Assembly: GCA_937873095.1 (NCBI GenBank)
Contig: CALMVI010000091.1
Span: 1 to 35,585, forward strand
Direction of reading: 5' to 3'
Length of the DNA stretch: 35,585 bases
Source: an uncultured Acetobacteraceae bacterium
GTDB taxonomy: Bacteria; Pseudomonadota; Alphaproteobacteria; Acetobacterales; Acetobacteraceae
Shown here one piece after another: positions 7,793-16,124 of this stretch (its first letter is position 1; the number at the start of each line of letters is the position of its first letter). The position numbers and the translations under genes were made by a program. The notes beneath the pieces are model-generated. The model made no database searches and was not told the DNA's origin. It saw nothing but the letters and a program-made list of their open reading frames with translations.

Positions 7793-8824
7793 TCAGCGAA
7801 GCAGCGCCTCGACAAGCAGACCGGGCCGGGCTTCCTCGCGTATCTGCTCGCGCGTGCACTGGCGCGGCGCCTTGTCCAGGCGCCAGCGCAGCAGGCCGGT
7901 GCCGTGCCGGAAGCGCCCGGCGCTGACGTGGTCGTAGCTGACCTCTACCACCAGTTCGGCGTGCAACGGCTCCCAGGCTGAGGAACGTTCGGTGCTCCAG
8001 CGGCTCGGCCCGCCTGGCGCGTCACCATCGAACCCGGCGCCGCCGCGCAGCGCGTCCAGCTTCGACGTCAGGGCCGCGCGCTCGGCATTGGCGATGGCGG
8101 ACGTGAAGCCGACATGGTCCAGCCGGCCGGCCTCGTCGTACAGGCCGAGCAGCAGCGAGCCGACCTGCTGCGTGCCGGCGGCGTAGCGGAAGCCGCCCAC
8201 GACGCAATCCGCGGTGCGCAGGCGCTTCACCTTCAGCATCTCGCGGCGGCCAGGGGCGTAGGCGGCGTCCAGCCGCTTGGCCACCACCCCGTCGAGCGCG
8301 CCGTGGGTCGTGTCGAGCCAGAGCTGCGCCTGTGCAGGATCGCGGGTGAACGGGGTCAGACGCACATGGTGCGCGCGCCCAAGCACGGCTGCCTGGCGTT
8401 GGAGGGCCTCGCGCCGCGCGGACAGGGCCAGGCCGATCGTGGCCGAGCCTTCGGCATACAGGCAGTCGAACAGGACGAGCAGGGCGGGCGTTTCGGCAGC
8501 CAGCCTGCGGATCCGGGTGTCGGCGGGGTGGATGCGGTCCTGCAGCGCGGCGAACGACAGGCTGTCGCCCACGGGGATGGCGAGTTCCCCGTCGAGCACG
8601 AAGTCGTCCGCCGGTGCGCGGGCGAGCGCCGACAGCATTTCGGGGAAGTAGCGCGAGAGCGACTTGCCGGATTTGGCGCGCAATTCGACCTGGCCCGCGG
8701 ATTTGAAGGCCAGGCAGCGGAAGCCGTCCCATTTCGGCTCGAACTGCCATCCCTCGCCGGTCGGCAGCGCGCCGACCGAGCGGGCCTCCATCGGTTCGGT
8801 GTCGAGCGGCGGAAATCCTGTCAT
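7793..8824 (-). CDS. ATP-dependent DNA ligase, LigC-like
   Basis: 343 residues. It joins DNA nicks through an enzyme-AMP intermediate. Motif I is EPKWDGFR with the adenylated lysine at residue 31. DGELAIP (motif III region), DGVVAKRLD (motif IV) and LKVKRLRTADCVV (motif V) follow in order. The C-terminal OB-fold region (about 210-330) contains HAELVVEVSYDHVSAGRFRHG. There is no polymerase or phosphoesterase domain as in full LigD, and no Ku gene in the window, so this is a stand-alone LigC/LigB-type ligase, probably for repair. ATG 8824 puts PPLDTEPM at the start as in the family, but no ribosome binding site is clear; ATG 8851 would add nine residues. It ends 12 bases from the stop of the convergent tubulin-like gene. 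Confidence 0.9.
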   Translation of the reverse strand: MTGFPPLDTEPMEARSVGALPTGEGWQFEPKWDGFRCLAFKSAGQVELRAKSGKSLSRYFPEMLSALARAPADDFVLDGELAIPVGDSLSFAALQDRIHPADTRIRRLAAETPALLVLFDCLYAEGSATIGLALSARREALQRQAAVLGRAHHVRLTPFTRDPAQAQLWLDTTHGALDGVVAKRLDAAYAPGRREMLKVKRLRTADCVVGGFRYAAGTQQVGSLLLGLYDEAGRLDHVGFTSAIANAERAALTSKLDALRGGAGFDGDAPGGPSRWSTERSSAWEPLHAELVVEVSYDHVSAGRFRHGTGLLRWRLDKAPRQCTREQIREEARPGLLVEALLR

Positions 8825-8937
8825 GCGACACGCAGACGCGCGGCGGGGCATGCGGGTTTGATGCTGCCTGGCTTGTTCTGCAACCTTTGGGTGGCTCGCC
8901 CGTCGTGGCACGCACACGCTTGCGTCTAGGAGCATCG

Positions 8938-10695
8938 ATGGACACCACGCCGCATCCCCTGGTCGCCGCCGGACGCCGATCGCTGTTCGCCACCTTCCTG
9001 CCGATGTCGGCGACCTGCTTCGTGGGCGCGCTGCTGACCGACATCGCCTATTGGCAGAGCGCGTCCATCCTGTGGGCCGATTTCTCCGTGTGGCTCATCA
9101 CCGCCGGCCTGGTCATGGCGGGCCTGACGCTGCTCGGCGCGTTGGTCGACATGGTGCGCAGCCGCCGGTCGGCCGGTCTGCGCCTGGCCTGGGCCAGCCT
9201 GCTCGGCGCGGTCCTGGCGACTGCGCTGTCGCTGATCAACGCCTTCGTGCACAGCCGCGATGCTTACACCTCCGTGGTGCCGACCGGGCTGATCCTGTCG
9301 GCGACCGTGGTGCTGATCCTGCTTTTGCTGAACGTGGACTGGCGTGGCCGCACGGCGGCACGGCGGCCCGGCTCCGGCCTGGCGGGTGTGACGGGCGCCG
9401 CAATCGTGGTGTTCTTCGGCGCGATCGGGTCGGTGTTCGCGTTTTCGGGAACCGACAAGACGTCGGCCGATCCTGCAAAGCAGATCGGCCGCGATCCCGA
9501 GTTGCCGGCGCCGCACAACTACCTGTTGCCGCCGATGCGCATCGCTCCTGTGGCGCGTTGGGGCCAGGGCGAGACGCCGAAGGTGCCTGCCGGATACAAG
9601 GTGGAGGCGCTGGCGACCGGGCTGTCCCATCCCCGCTCGGTATACGTGCTGCCCAACGGCGACGTGCTGGTTGCCGAGTCCAGCGGGCCCGCGCAGCCGG
9701 TCAGCCGGCCCAAGGACGTCATCATGGGCTGGGTGCAGGCCTATGCCGGCGCCAAGGAGAAAGGTGCGAACCGCATCACGCTGGTCCGCGCGGCGACGGG
9801 ATCGTCACCTGCGCTGAGGACCGTGTTCCTCGACCACCTCAACTCTCCTTTCGGCATGGCGCTGGTCGGGCATGATCTCTACGTCGCCAACACCGACGCG
9901 GTGGTGCGCTATCCGTATGAGGACGGGCAGACCGGCATCACTGCGCCGGGCACGATCCTGACGATCCTGCCTGGCGGCCCGATCGACCACCACTGGACCA
10001 AGAGCATGGTTGCCAGCCAGGACGGGTCGAAGCTTTACGTGGGCGTAGGATCGAACAGCAACATCACCGAGAACGGCATCGGTGCCGAGCTTGGCCGCGC
10101 GGACATATTGGAGGTCGACAGGGCGTCCGGCGCTTCGCGCATCTACGGCGCGGGCCTGCGCAACCCGACCGGGCTGGGCTGGGAGCCGCAGAGCGGGAAG
10201 CTGTGGACCATCGTCAACGAACGCGACGAGCTGGGGCCGAACCTCGTGCCCGACTACATGACGGCGGTCCAGGATGGCGGGTTCTACGGCTGGCCCTACA
10301 GCTATTACGGCCAGCACGTGGATGCGCGGGTGCAGCCGCAGCGGCCCGACCTGGTGGCACGCGCGATCGTGCCCGACTACGCGCTCGGCTCCCACATGGC
10401 GCCGCTGGGGCTTGCGTTCTACAGCGGGACCAGCCTTGCCGCCTATCACGGCGGAGCGTTCGTGGGCGAGCACGGCAGCTGGGACCGTACCCCGTTGAGC
10501 GGCTACAAGGTGGTGTTCGTGCCGTTCAGCGACGGACGCCCGAACGGGCCGCCGCAGGACGTGATGACGGGGTTCCTGACCGCAGACGGCCGCGCCCATG
10601 GCCGCCCCGTCGGACTGGCTGTCGACAAGAGCGGTGCGCTGCTGGTGGCTGACGACCTGGGCAACACCGTCTGGCGCATGTCGCCGGACCATTGA
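8938..10695 (+). CDS. Fusion of DUF2231-type membrane domain and PQQ-dependent sugar dehydrogenase
   Basis: 585 residues. Residues 1-170 carry about five membrane helices (near 15-35, 48-70, 83-104, 113-132 and 148-168), in the pattern of DUF2231. After a periplasmic linker, residues 215-585 match the soluble glucose/L-sorbosone dehydrogenase family, a six-bladed propeller that oxidises sugars with pyrroloquinoline quinone. Visible family motifs are LSHPRSVYVLPNGDVLVAES, RNPTGLGW, NERDELG, YGWPYSYYG and EHGSWDRTPLSGYKVVF. The enzyme should sit in the periplasm, tethered by its N-terminal domain, perhaps passing electrons to the quinone pool (inference). The start has GGAG seven bases upstream. 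No PQQ synthesis genes are in the window. The substrate cannot be told from sequence. Confidence 0.88.
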   Translation: MDTTPHPLVAAGRRSLFATFLPMSATCFVGALLTDIAYWQSASILWADFSVWLITAGLVMAGLTLLGALVDMVRSRRSAGLRLAWASLLGAVLATALSLINAFVHSRDAYTSVVPTGLILSATVVLILLLLNVDWRGRTAARRPGSGLAGVTGAAIVVFFGAIGSVFAFSGTDKTSADPAKQIGRDPELPAPHNYLLPPMRIAPVARWGQGETPKVPAGYKVEALATGLSHPRSVYVLPNGDVLVAESSGPAQPVSRPKDVIMGWVQAYAGAKEKGANRITLVRAATGSSPALRTVFLDHLNSPFGMALVGHDLYVANTDAVVRYPYEDGQTGITAPGTILTILPGGPIDHHWTKSMVASQDGSKLYVGVGSNSNITENGIGAELGRADILEVDRASGASRIYGAGLRNPTGLGWEPQSGKLWTIVNERDELGPNLVPDYMTAVQDGGFYGWPYSYYGQHVDARVQPQRPDLVARAIVPDYALGSHMAPLGLAFYSGTSLAAYHGGAFVGEHGSWDRTPLSGYKVVFVPFSDGRPNGPPQDVMTGFLTADGRAHGRPVGLAVDKSGALLVADDLGNTVWRMSPDH

Positions 10696-10748
10696 GGCCG
10701 ATCATGCGCCGGCAAGGCCGGGCTGAGCCCTCCTCGCGGCGGTGTCGT

Positions 10749-10782
10749 CCAGGTCTCCGGCTGTCCGGCGCCCGAGACCTGG
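10749..10782. terminator. Inverted repeat between convergent genes
   Basis: CCAGGTCTC (10749-10757) and GAGACCTGG (10774-10782) form a perfect 9-bp stem around a 16-base GC-rich loop. It lies between the dehydrogenase and the convergent 83-residue gene. There is no T-run on either side, so it is a possible bidirectional 3'-end structure, not a proven terminator. Confidence 0.4.
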
Positions 10783-10794
10783 ATCGTGCCGCAA

Positions 10795-11046
10795 TCAGGC
10801 GTGCGCCCGCGACTCAGCAGGCGTGTTCAAATGACGACGCTCGGACGCGACCGCAGGCTGCAGCAGGCTCATGCTTGCCACAGTCTCCTCGACCACGCTG
10901 AAAAGGCGGGCGAGAGCGGGGCTTTGACGATGGCGAAGGGAGTTCAGGTCGATCACGTCGCCGCGCCTGGCTTCGGCACTCGCCATGCGCGCCACGCACT
11001 CCGTCTCGTACCAATCGACCAGGGCGTCTTCGATTACTGCGTTCAT
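10795..11046 (-). CDS. Hypothetical 83-residue protein
   Basis: A small soluble protein of no family I recognise. The first 30 residues are acidic and helical (MNAVIEDALVDWYETECVAR), followed by a patch EARRGDVIDLNSLRHR and a leucine-rich helix (ALARLFSVVEETVASMSLL). There is no signal peptide or membrane segment. It is considered real because of its balanced composition, an excellent ribosome binding site (GGAGG six bases before the ATG), and an AT-richer upstream region with three dyad repeats. It is the only gene in its transcript. A small regulator or stress protein would fit its size and promoter layout, but nothing in the sequence proves that. Confidence 0.7.
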   Translation of the reverse strand: MNAVIEDALVDWYETECVARMASAEARRGDVIDLNSLRHRQSPALARLFSVVEETVASMSLLQPAVASERRHLNTPAESRAHA

Positions 11047-11067
11047 TGGTGGCCTCCGTTACCGCCT

Positions 11068-11141
11068 TATTAAGACGACACGGCTCTGATCACGCAAGCG
11101 TGAAATCACGAAGTTGTGAAAAAACTTGCAAACACGTGTTT
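11068..11141 (-). promoter_or_regulatory. Candidate promoter with three dyad-symmetric elements
   Basis: On the minus strand a possible promoter has TTGCGT (11097-11092) and TTAATA (11073-11068) with an 18-base spacer. Overlapping the -35 and running upstream are three dyads: TCACGCAAGCGTGA (11090-11103), TCACGAAGTTGTGA (11106-11119) and AAACACGTGTTT (11130-11141). The first two share the form TCAC-N6-GTGA and start 16 bases apart. They look like operator sites for a dimeric regulator of the 83-residue gene. The dyads are read directly; the promoter and binding roles are inferred. Confidence 0.45.
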
Positions 11142-11300
11142 CGGGGTGGCGTGGCACCGGCGATTCGGCGACGCACGAGCGCGCGTAGCGAGCCGACAGG
11201 CCGTTTGGATGGTCGAAGATGAGTGCATGGTCGGTCAGGTGGCATCACCCGAACTGACCAACATGCTCACCAACGCAAAAGCTGGGAGGGTTTGAGACGG

Positions 11301-12626
11301 TTAGGGCGCGGACAGCCTGGACGGACGGCGGAGCACCTTGGGCGGCGGCTGGCCGTCGCGGCCCTGCTTCAGAAGCCCCTTCCTGCGACGAGCCTCCTTG
11401 TTCTGCGGGTCCAGTCGGAGCACCGCGTCCAGATGGTCCTGGCTTTCGGCCGTCCGGCCATCCGCCAGCATCAGCTCGGCCATCCGCAGCCGCGCGGTGA
11501 CGTTGTTGGGCGCGTGGCGTAACGCCTGCCGCAACGCATCGCGCATTCCGACCTGGTCGTCCAACTTGGCGAGCAAGCGGTATTGCGCCATCGCCGACTG
11601 CGCTTCCCGCTCGCAATGCAGCTGGGCCAGCCTGAAGATCACGTCGATGCTCCCGTCCACGCAGGCATCCTGGGTCGGCGTCTCGGCAGGCGCGTCGGCG
11701 TAGCTGCTGCCGAACAGGCCCTTGCGGTCGGGGAAATAGGCCGACCGGACGGCTTCGTTGGACGCTTCGAACAGGTGCATGAACGCCTGCGCGTCTTGTG
11801 CGGCAAGCTGCCAGCCGGCGCCCCTGCACTGCGATTCGACCGCCTGCGTGATCAGTCGCCATTCCGGCATGGTGTTCAGGCTGCCCGTGGACGCTCGTCC
11901 GGCCAGGCGGCGGATGGCGCGCATGAGCAGGTGCTGGCCGACCAGGTTGATGCTCTGGTTGCTGGCGGACGGCTCGCCGGTGTCGATCCTGGCGCCGATG
12001 CTGCGCAGGAAATCGTCGACCACGTTTCGGTTCAGCAGGCTGTCCCGCTCGAAGATGCGCGGCATGACCGCGGACCGGCCGAAGGCGTTCGCGTACCGTG
12101 CGAGCAACGCCTCGTAATCGAGCGCCCTCATCTCAACCGGTTTCGGCAGGTTGGTGTCCGGGATGATGCCCGATTTGAGAAACTCGTTGTAGCCGCTGCC
12201 GACATGCTGGTCCTGGCGGCGCAGGTAGACGATGACCGTGACCCTGTCGAAATGCGGGCGCAGCCACGCCGCCAGCCGGCCGACCTCGTCGTCTTGCTGC
12301 AGCCAGTTGGACAAATGCTCGCTGCTGATCACGCAGGCTTTGGCCCAGTCCGGCAGGTGCTCCAGCTCGTGGGTGAACTCGCGCCGGAAACGCTCGAGCC
12401 GGGTCTGCGGAGCGACACCGCCCCACATCGGATGCCCCCGCCCAGGTGCCCCCGACAGGTCGTTGAGCACGCAGGCCGGCAGCAGGGAATGCGAGGCCTT
12501 TGCCGGCCTGTTCTGCACGTAGATCCCGCATTGCTCCAGCTCGCGGCGGCGCTGCGAGATGGTGTTCTGGATGGCGGTCGAACCGGTCTTGGTCGTGCCG
12601 ATATGCAGATGGAGCTCGCGGCCCAT
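11301..12626 (-). CDS. Sulfotransferase-like protein with C-terminal TPR repeats
   Basis: 441 residues. The N-terminus HLHIGTTKTGSTAIQ (7-20) is the 5'-phosphosulfate-binding loop of PAPS-dependent sulfotransferases. The strand VTVIVYLRRQDQHVGSGYNE fits the second PAPS-binding region (R...S/G). From about residue 340 on, helical repeats (LRQALRHAPNNVTARLRMAELMLADGRTAESQDHLDAVLRLDP) match tetratricopeptide repeats. The predicted role is to sulfate a sugar or surface polymer, with the TPR tail binding a partner. It starts 10 bases after the upstream giant glycosyltransferase, and AGG elements lie just before its ATG, so the two are likely cotranscribed and may act on the same glycan. Acceptor and true sulfotransfer activity are not shown by sequence. 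Confidence 0.8.
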   Translation of the reverse strand: MGRELHLHIGTTKTGSTAIQNTISQRRRELEQCGIYVQNRPAKASHSLLPACVLNDLSGAPGRGHPMWGGVAPQTRLERFRREFTHELEHLPDWAKACVISSEHLSNWLQQDDEVGRLAAWLRPHFDRVTVIVYLRRQDQHVGSGYNEFLKSGIIPDTNLPKPVEMRALDYEALLARYANAFGRSAVMPRIFERDSLLNRNVVDDFLRSIGARIDTGEPSASNQSINLVGQHLLMRAIRRLAGRASTGSLNTMPEWRLITQAVESQCRGAGWQLAAQDAQAFMHLFEASNEAVRSAYFPDRKGLFGSSYADAPAETPTQDACVDGSIDVIFRLAQLHCEREAQSAMAQYRLLAKLDDQVGMRDALRQALRHAPNNVTARLRMAELMLADGRTAESQDHLDAVLRLDPQNKEARRRKGLLKQGRDGQPPPKVLRRPSRLSAP

Positions 12627-12636
12627 GACGCCTGAC

Positions 12637-15600
12637 CTACAAGGACCCGATCAGCGGGCTTGCGAGGATGCGCTCGGCCACCGCAGCGGGGTTCAGCTTG
12701 GCGCGCACGGCTGCCTCGCCGAGCTTGCCCACGGCCCGGGCGTGCTCGCGGTCGTCCAGCACGCGCCGGAACAAATCCGCGGCGTCTGCAATGTTCGGCT
12801 CGCCCCACACGGAACCGCGCTGGAACGGGCCGTCAGCCTCCTTGACAAGCGTCTCCTTGCACGGAACCAGGAAGCTGTTCGTTTCGTCCATGTATTCAAG
12901 GTTGCCCGAATAACCCGACGCGATCACCGGCACGCCGTACCACATCGCCTCGGCCAGGGTGTAGCCGAAGCCTTCGGACCGGTGCAGGGAGACGTAGCAA
13001 TCCGAGTGCGCAACCAGCGAGAGCAGGGCGGACCGTGTCAGCACGCGTCCGTCGAAGACGATGTTCAGTCCTGACCGTCGCGCCTCGTGCCGCAGCGACT
13101 GGATGCGCGCCGCGTGCTCGATCCGGTCGAGGTTGCCGACCTTGAGGTAGAGCTCGACCTCCTCGGCCTGCCTGGTGCCGGCAAACGCGCGCACGAAGGC
13201 GTCGAGAACGCCTTCGGGATTCTTCCGCTCCATCGAACTGTTCGCATCGAAGACGAAGGTGAAACGGAAGCGGCTCTCGCGATCGACAGGCTCGATGGTG
13301 ACGTCGTGCACGGACACGACGTTGGGAATGACACGCACCTTGTCGCCGAACAGATGCCGGAACGGGGTGGCGGCGAACTCCGAAATCATCCAGATCTCGT
13401 CGTAGCGGTCATAGACGTCGCGCCAGCGCGCGTTCCAGTCGCGCTGCTCCCAAGCCAGATGGATGACGTTCGCCCGGCCTGTCATGTAGTCGCGTGGCAG
13501 CACGCCGAAGAAGTCTTCGGACTGGTGAGGGTAGGACACGATGACGTTGCAGGCCGCCGCGTAGTCGAAGTTGTGGAACAGCTGGTGCAGCCGAACGCCC
13601 GCGGTCACGCTGCCGGTGCAAAGCGGCAGGCGCCGAACGGTCACGACCTGCTGGGCGGCGTTCGCCAGACCCCTGGTGGACTCGCCCACGCCCGTATCGG
13701 CATGGAAGAAGCCGAACACGTTGACGTGCTTGAGAGAGTCGTTCAGCAACGGGGGAGCGACTTCGGCAGTCGGCGCGACCTTCAGGTATTGCGTTCTTGC
13801 TGCCTGGAAGGCGGTTGCGAGGATGTGCGCCGCATCCCGCATCCTGTCGTTGGAGCGCAGGAAGCCGCCCACTGTCTTGTTCACCGGCTTGTCGACGATG
13901 ACCCTCTGCTTGATCTCGTTTTCCAGGTAGTTGGAGAACTCGTCGGAGTAGGTGGCGTGCAGGCGGCAGCCATAGGCCGCCCACTGGGTGTCGCGGCTTT
14001 CTTCCGGCAGCATGGCCGTCTTGTTGGACGGCAGACGGGAGCTCACAGCCCTGCGGCGAAGTGTCGGCAGCTCCAAGTAGAACGGCACCAGGACGTGCCT
14101 CTCGTATCGGTGCAGGAACATCATGATCTCTACGTCGGCAAGATCATACTCCAGCCCTTCGCCCGCGCCCCTGATCAGTTCACGCACAAGGTCCCAAGGC
14201 CCATCGGCCAGCAATTGCCGATATGCCAGCTCGCCCAGATCTTCCCGGCGCGCACAGAACGAGAAGAGTCGGGCAAGAGTGATGTTCCAGTGTCTGTCCT
14301 TGTAAGCCTCAAGCGACTCCTCGGGCAGGTTATGGTCATGCACCCCGTGTTCGGTGAGCCAGGTCAGGAACCCGTGGTGCGAGGCGCCGAACAAGAACGG
14401 GTGCGCGGCCTGCAGGTCGGGCCGGGTTTCCCAAACGGCCAGGACAGCCGAGAGCGGCGTGGAAAACGGCAGTTCGCATCGGCCGCCCATCAGCGTCGCC
14501 GCGAGATCGGTCTTGCCGAACGAGCGGAGCGTGTCTGCTGCCTCCCGCCGCTTGACGCCCAGAAACTTCAGCGGCGCGCCGAGCGTGACGAGCAGCTGCT
14601 CGACGGCCTGGGAGAACCCGACGAAAGCGTCCGACACGAGTATCTGCCGGAAGCCGCTGATGATTTCATGCAGGTCGTACTCTGCTCCCGCATTCTCCAT
14701 GAACCATGTCCAGTAGCGGTGGGAGTGCAGGGCCGAGGTATGGGCGTTCGGGAACCCCGAGCGCAGGTCGGGTCTGGCCTCGTAGATCTCGGCAGCCAGC
14801 AGCGGCAGCAAGGACCCGGTCGCAGGAAGCGGCGACATCAGGAACGCGCACAGCCGGTCGGCGCCGGACTTCGATTGCGCGTCGAATTTCGGTATGTAGG
14901 CCTCGTATTTCTTCAGTATCTCCCGGACGTACGCGTTCAGCCTTATGCCGTTTCCCAGCCGGTCGAAACGGTAGGGGATGACCGATTGCGACACGTAGTC
15001 GCAACCGTAAAGCTGCATGCTGTACCACGCCAATATGTCGGCAACCGCAGGCATGTTATAGACGACGTAGCGGCCGTCATGGCGCGAAAGCGCCAGCGTG
15101 TCGCGCGGGTTGAAGCCGCTGAAATGAAAGAAGACGAGCGGTTGGCCGTCGACGGTCCAGCCCTGCTCGCGACCGTCGAGCATGTTGGACCGCAAGCCCC
15201 GCTCGTGCAGGTTCCAGTATGCCACGTTGTAGGCGCGGTCCTTCAGCATGCAGAACCGGTCGACCATCAGCGAGGCCCAGTTGAAATACTGCTGGTCCGT
15301 CTGCCCGCCCGCCATGTTGTAGAACGTTCCCGGGCCAAGGTTGAACCGTTCCCAAAATTCCAGGAAAGCCGCGCAGTTTGCCGGCCTGATCCCGAAACAT
15401 CCAGCGTTTATCAACCCTGAATTGAATATATCGGCGGTGCTCGGGTGCACCCAGTAGCGTTCAGGCTTGTCGAACGGCGCGTAGGTATGCGGAACTGCAA
15501 CGACATCGCTGGTCTCCAGCGCCGTCAACAGCGTGTCCAGCCTGGAGAACACCGCTATGTCGGTATCGAAATAGATCAGGCACTCGGCACGTCGGCCGAC

Positions 15601-15987
15601 ATAGGCTATATAGACCGGCTTTATTGCATTGGCGAACTGTGTTGCATCGAACTTGGCCGTATACCAATGGGCGTAGTTCAGGCCGAGGTCAGGCAGCAGG
15701 TCGATGCTGATGCCGGGCAGCCTCGTCCGATCCTCCTCCTCGCCGTCGACCAGCAGCAGCCGCATCGGGATTTCCGGATGATGTTCGGCAAAACTGCCGG
15801 CGAGCACGCCTGCGAACGGAACGTAGTTGCGCGTCGCGATCATCACCATCACGACCGGATGCATGCCTTCCGCACGCTCGGCCTGTTCTGCCTCGTCGTC
15901 CAGGTAGGCGTGAAGCGGCACCCGCCGGTTCGAGGGCATGTCGAGGCCGTTCAGGTAGTCGATGCGCGCCTTGGACTCCTCGTGCAC
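12637..15987 (-). CDS. Giant bifunctional glycosyltransferase (GT-A plus GT4-type GT-B)
   Basis: 1116 residues. The N-terminal domain (about 40-330) is a GT-A fold resembling GT8-like transferases, with the metal/nucleotide motif DTD at 141-143 after a hydrophobic strand (CLIYF), and HFSGFNP and an Asn/Gly-rich QTDQQYFN later. The middle (about 370-740) is helical, of unknown function, with TRPDL-like repeats (YEARPDLRSGFP, WETRPDLQAAHP). The C-terminal part (about 765-1116) is a GT4-type GT-B domain starting FGFFHADTGVGESTRG and carrying the E-x7-E motif (E1005, E1013) in SEGFGYTLAEAMWYG. It probably adds two sugars to a surface polysaccharide or glycoprotein. The start is GTG 15987, since the frame has no upstream ATG; ATG 15939 is possible. 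Slightly lower GC and AT-ending codons here and in the next gene hint at transfer. Confidence 0.85.
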   Translation of the reverse strand: MHEESKARIDYLNGLDMPSNRRVPLHAYLDDEAEQAERAEGMHPVVMVMIATRNYVPFAGVLAGSFAEHHPEIPMRLLLVDGEEEDRTRLPGISIDLLPDLGLNYAHWYTAKFDATQFANAIKPVYIAYVGRRAECLIYFDTDIAVFSRLDTLLTALETSDVVAVPHTYAPFDKPERYWVHPSTADIFNSGLINAGCFGIRPANCAAFLEFWERFNLGPGTFYNMAGGQTDQQYFNWASLMVDRFCMLKDRAYNVAYWNLHERGLRSNMLDGREQGWTVDGQPLVFFHFSGFNPRDTLALSRHDGRYVVYNMPAVADILAWYSMQLYGCDYVSQSVIPYRFDRLGNGIRLNAYVREILKKYEAYIPKFDAQSKSGADRLCAFLMSPLPATGSLLPLLAAEIYEARPDLRSGFPNAHTSALHSHRYWTWFMENAGAEYDLHEIISGFRQILVSDAFVGFSQAVEQLLVTLGAPLKFLGVKRREAADTLRSFGKTDLAATLMGGRCELPFSTPLSAVLAVWETRPDLQAAHPFLFGASHHGFLTWLTEHGVHDHNLPEESLEAYKDRHWNITLARLFSFCARREDLGELAYRQLLADGPWDLVRELIRGAGEGLEYDLADVEIMMFLHRYERHVLVPFYLELPTLRRRAVSSRLPSNKTAMLPEESRDTQWAAYGCRLHATYSDEFSNYLENEIKQRVIVDKPVNKTVGGFLRSNDRMRDAAHILATAFQAARTQYLKVAPTAEVAPPLLNDSLKHVNVFGFFHADTGVGESTRGLANAAQQVVTVRRLPLCTGSVTAGVRLHQLFHNFDYAAACNVIVSYPHQSEDFFGVLPRDYMTGRANVIHLAWEQRDWNARWRDVYDRYDEIWMISEFAATPFRHLFGDKVRVIPNVVSVHDVTIEPVDRESRFRFTFVFDANSSMERKNPEGVLDAFVRAFAGTRQAEEVELYLKVGNLDRIEHAARIQSLRHEARRSGLNIVFDGRVLTRSALLSLVAHSDCYVSLHRSEGFGYTLAEAMWYGVPVIASGYSGNLEYMDETNSFLVPCKETLVKEADGPFQRGSVWGEPNIADAADLFRRVLDDREHARAVGKLGEAAVRAKLNPAAVAERILASPLIGSL

Positions 15988-16124
15988 CGATCACATCCAC
16001 CCCTGCCTCACCCAAAACCGTACGCCAATGCAGGGCGCGAGACAAGACGCCCCCACATCATGCGGACGGCTGGCGGGCGTCGAACCGGCCGCCTCCGCGG
16101 CATGCGAGCGTCGCGTCTTGTGCC

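Noticed and set aside
11130-11141. CACGTG core read as a eukaryotic-style E-box
   Set aside because: The window is bacterial. The palindrome is kept only as part of the dyad set.
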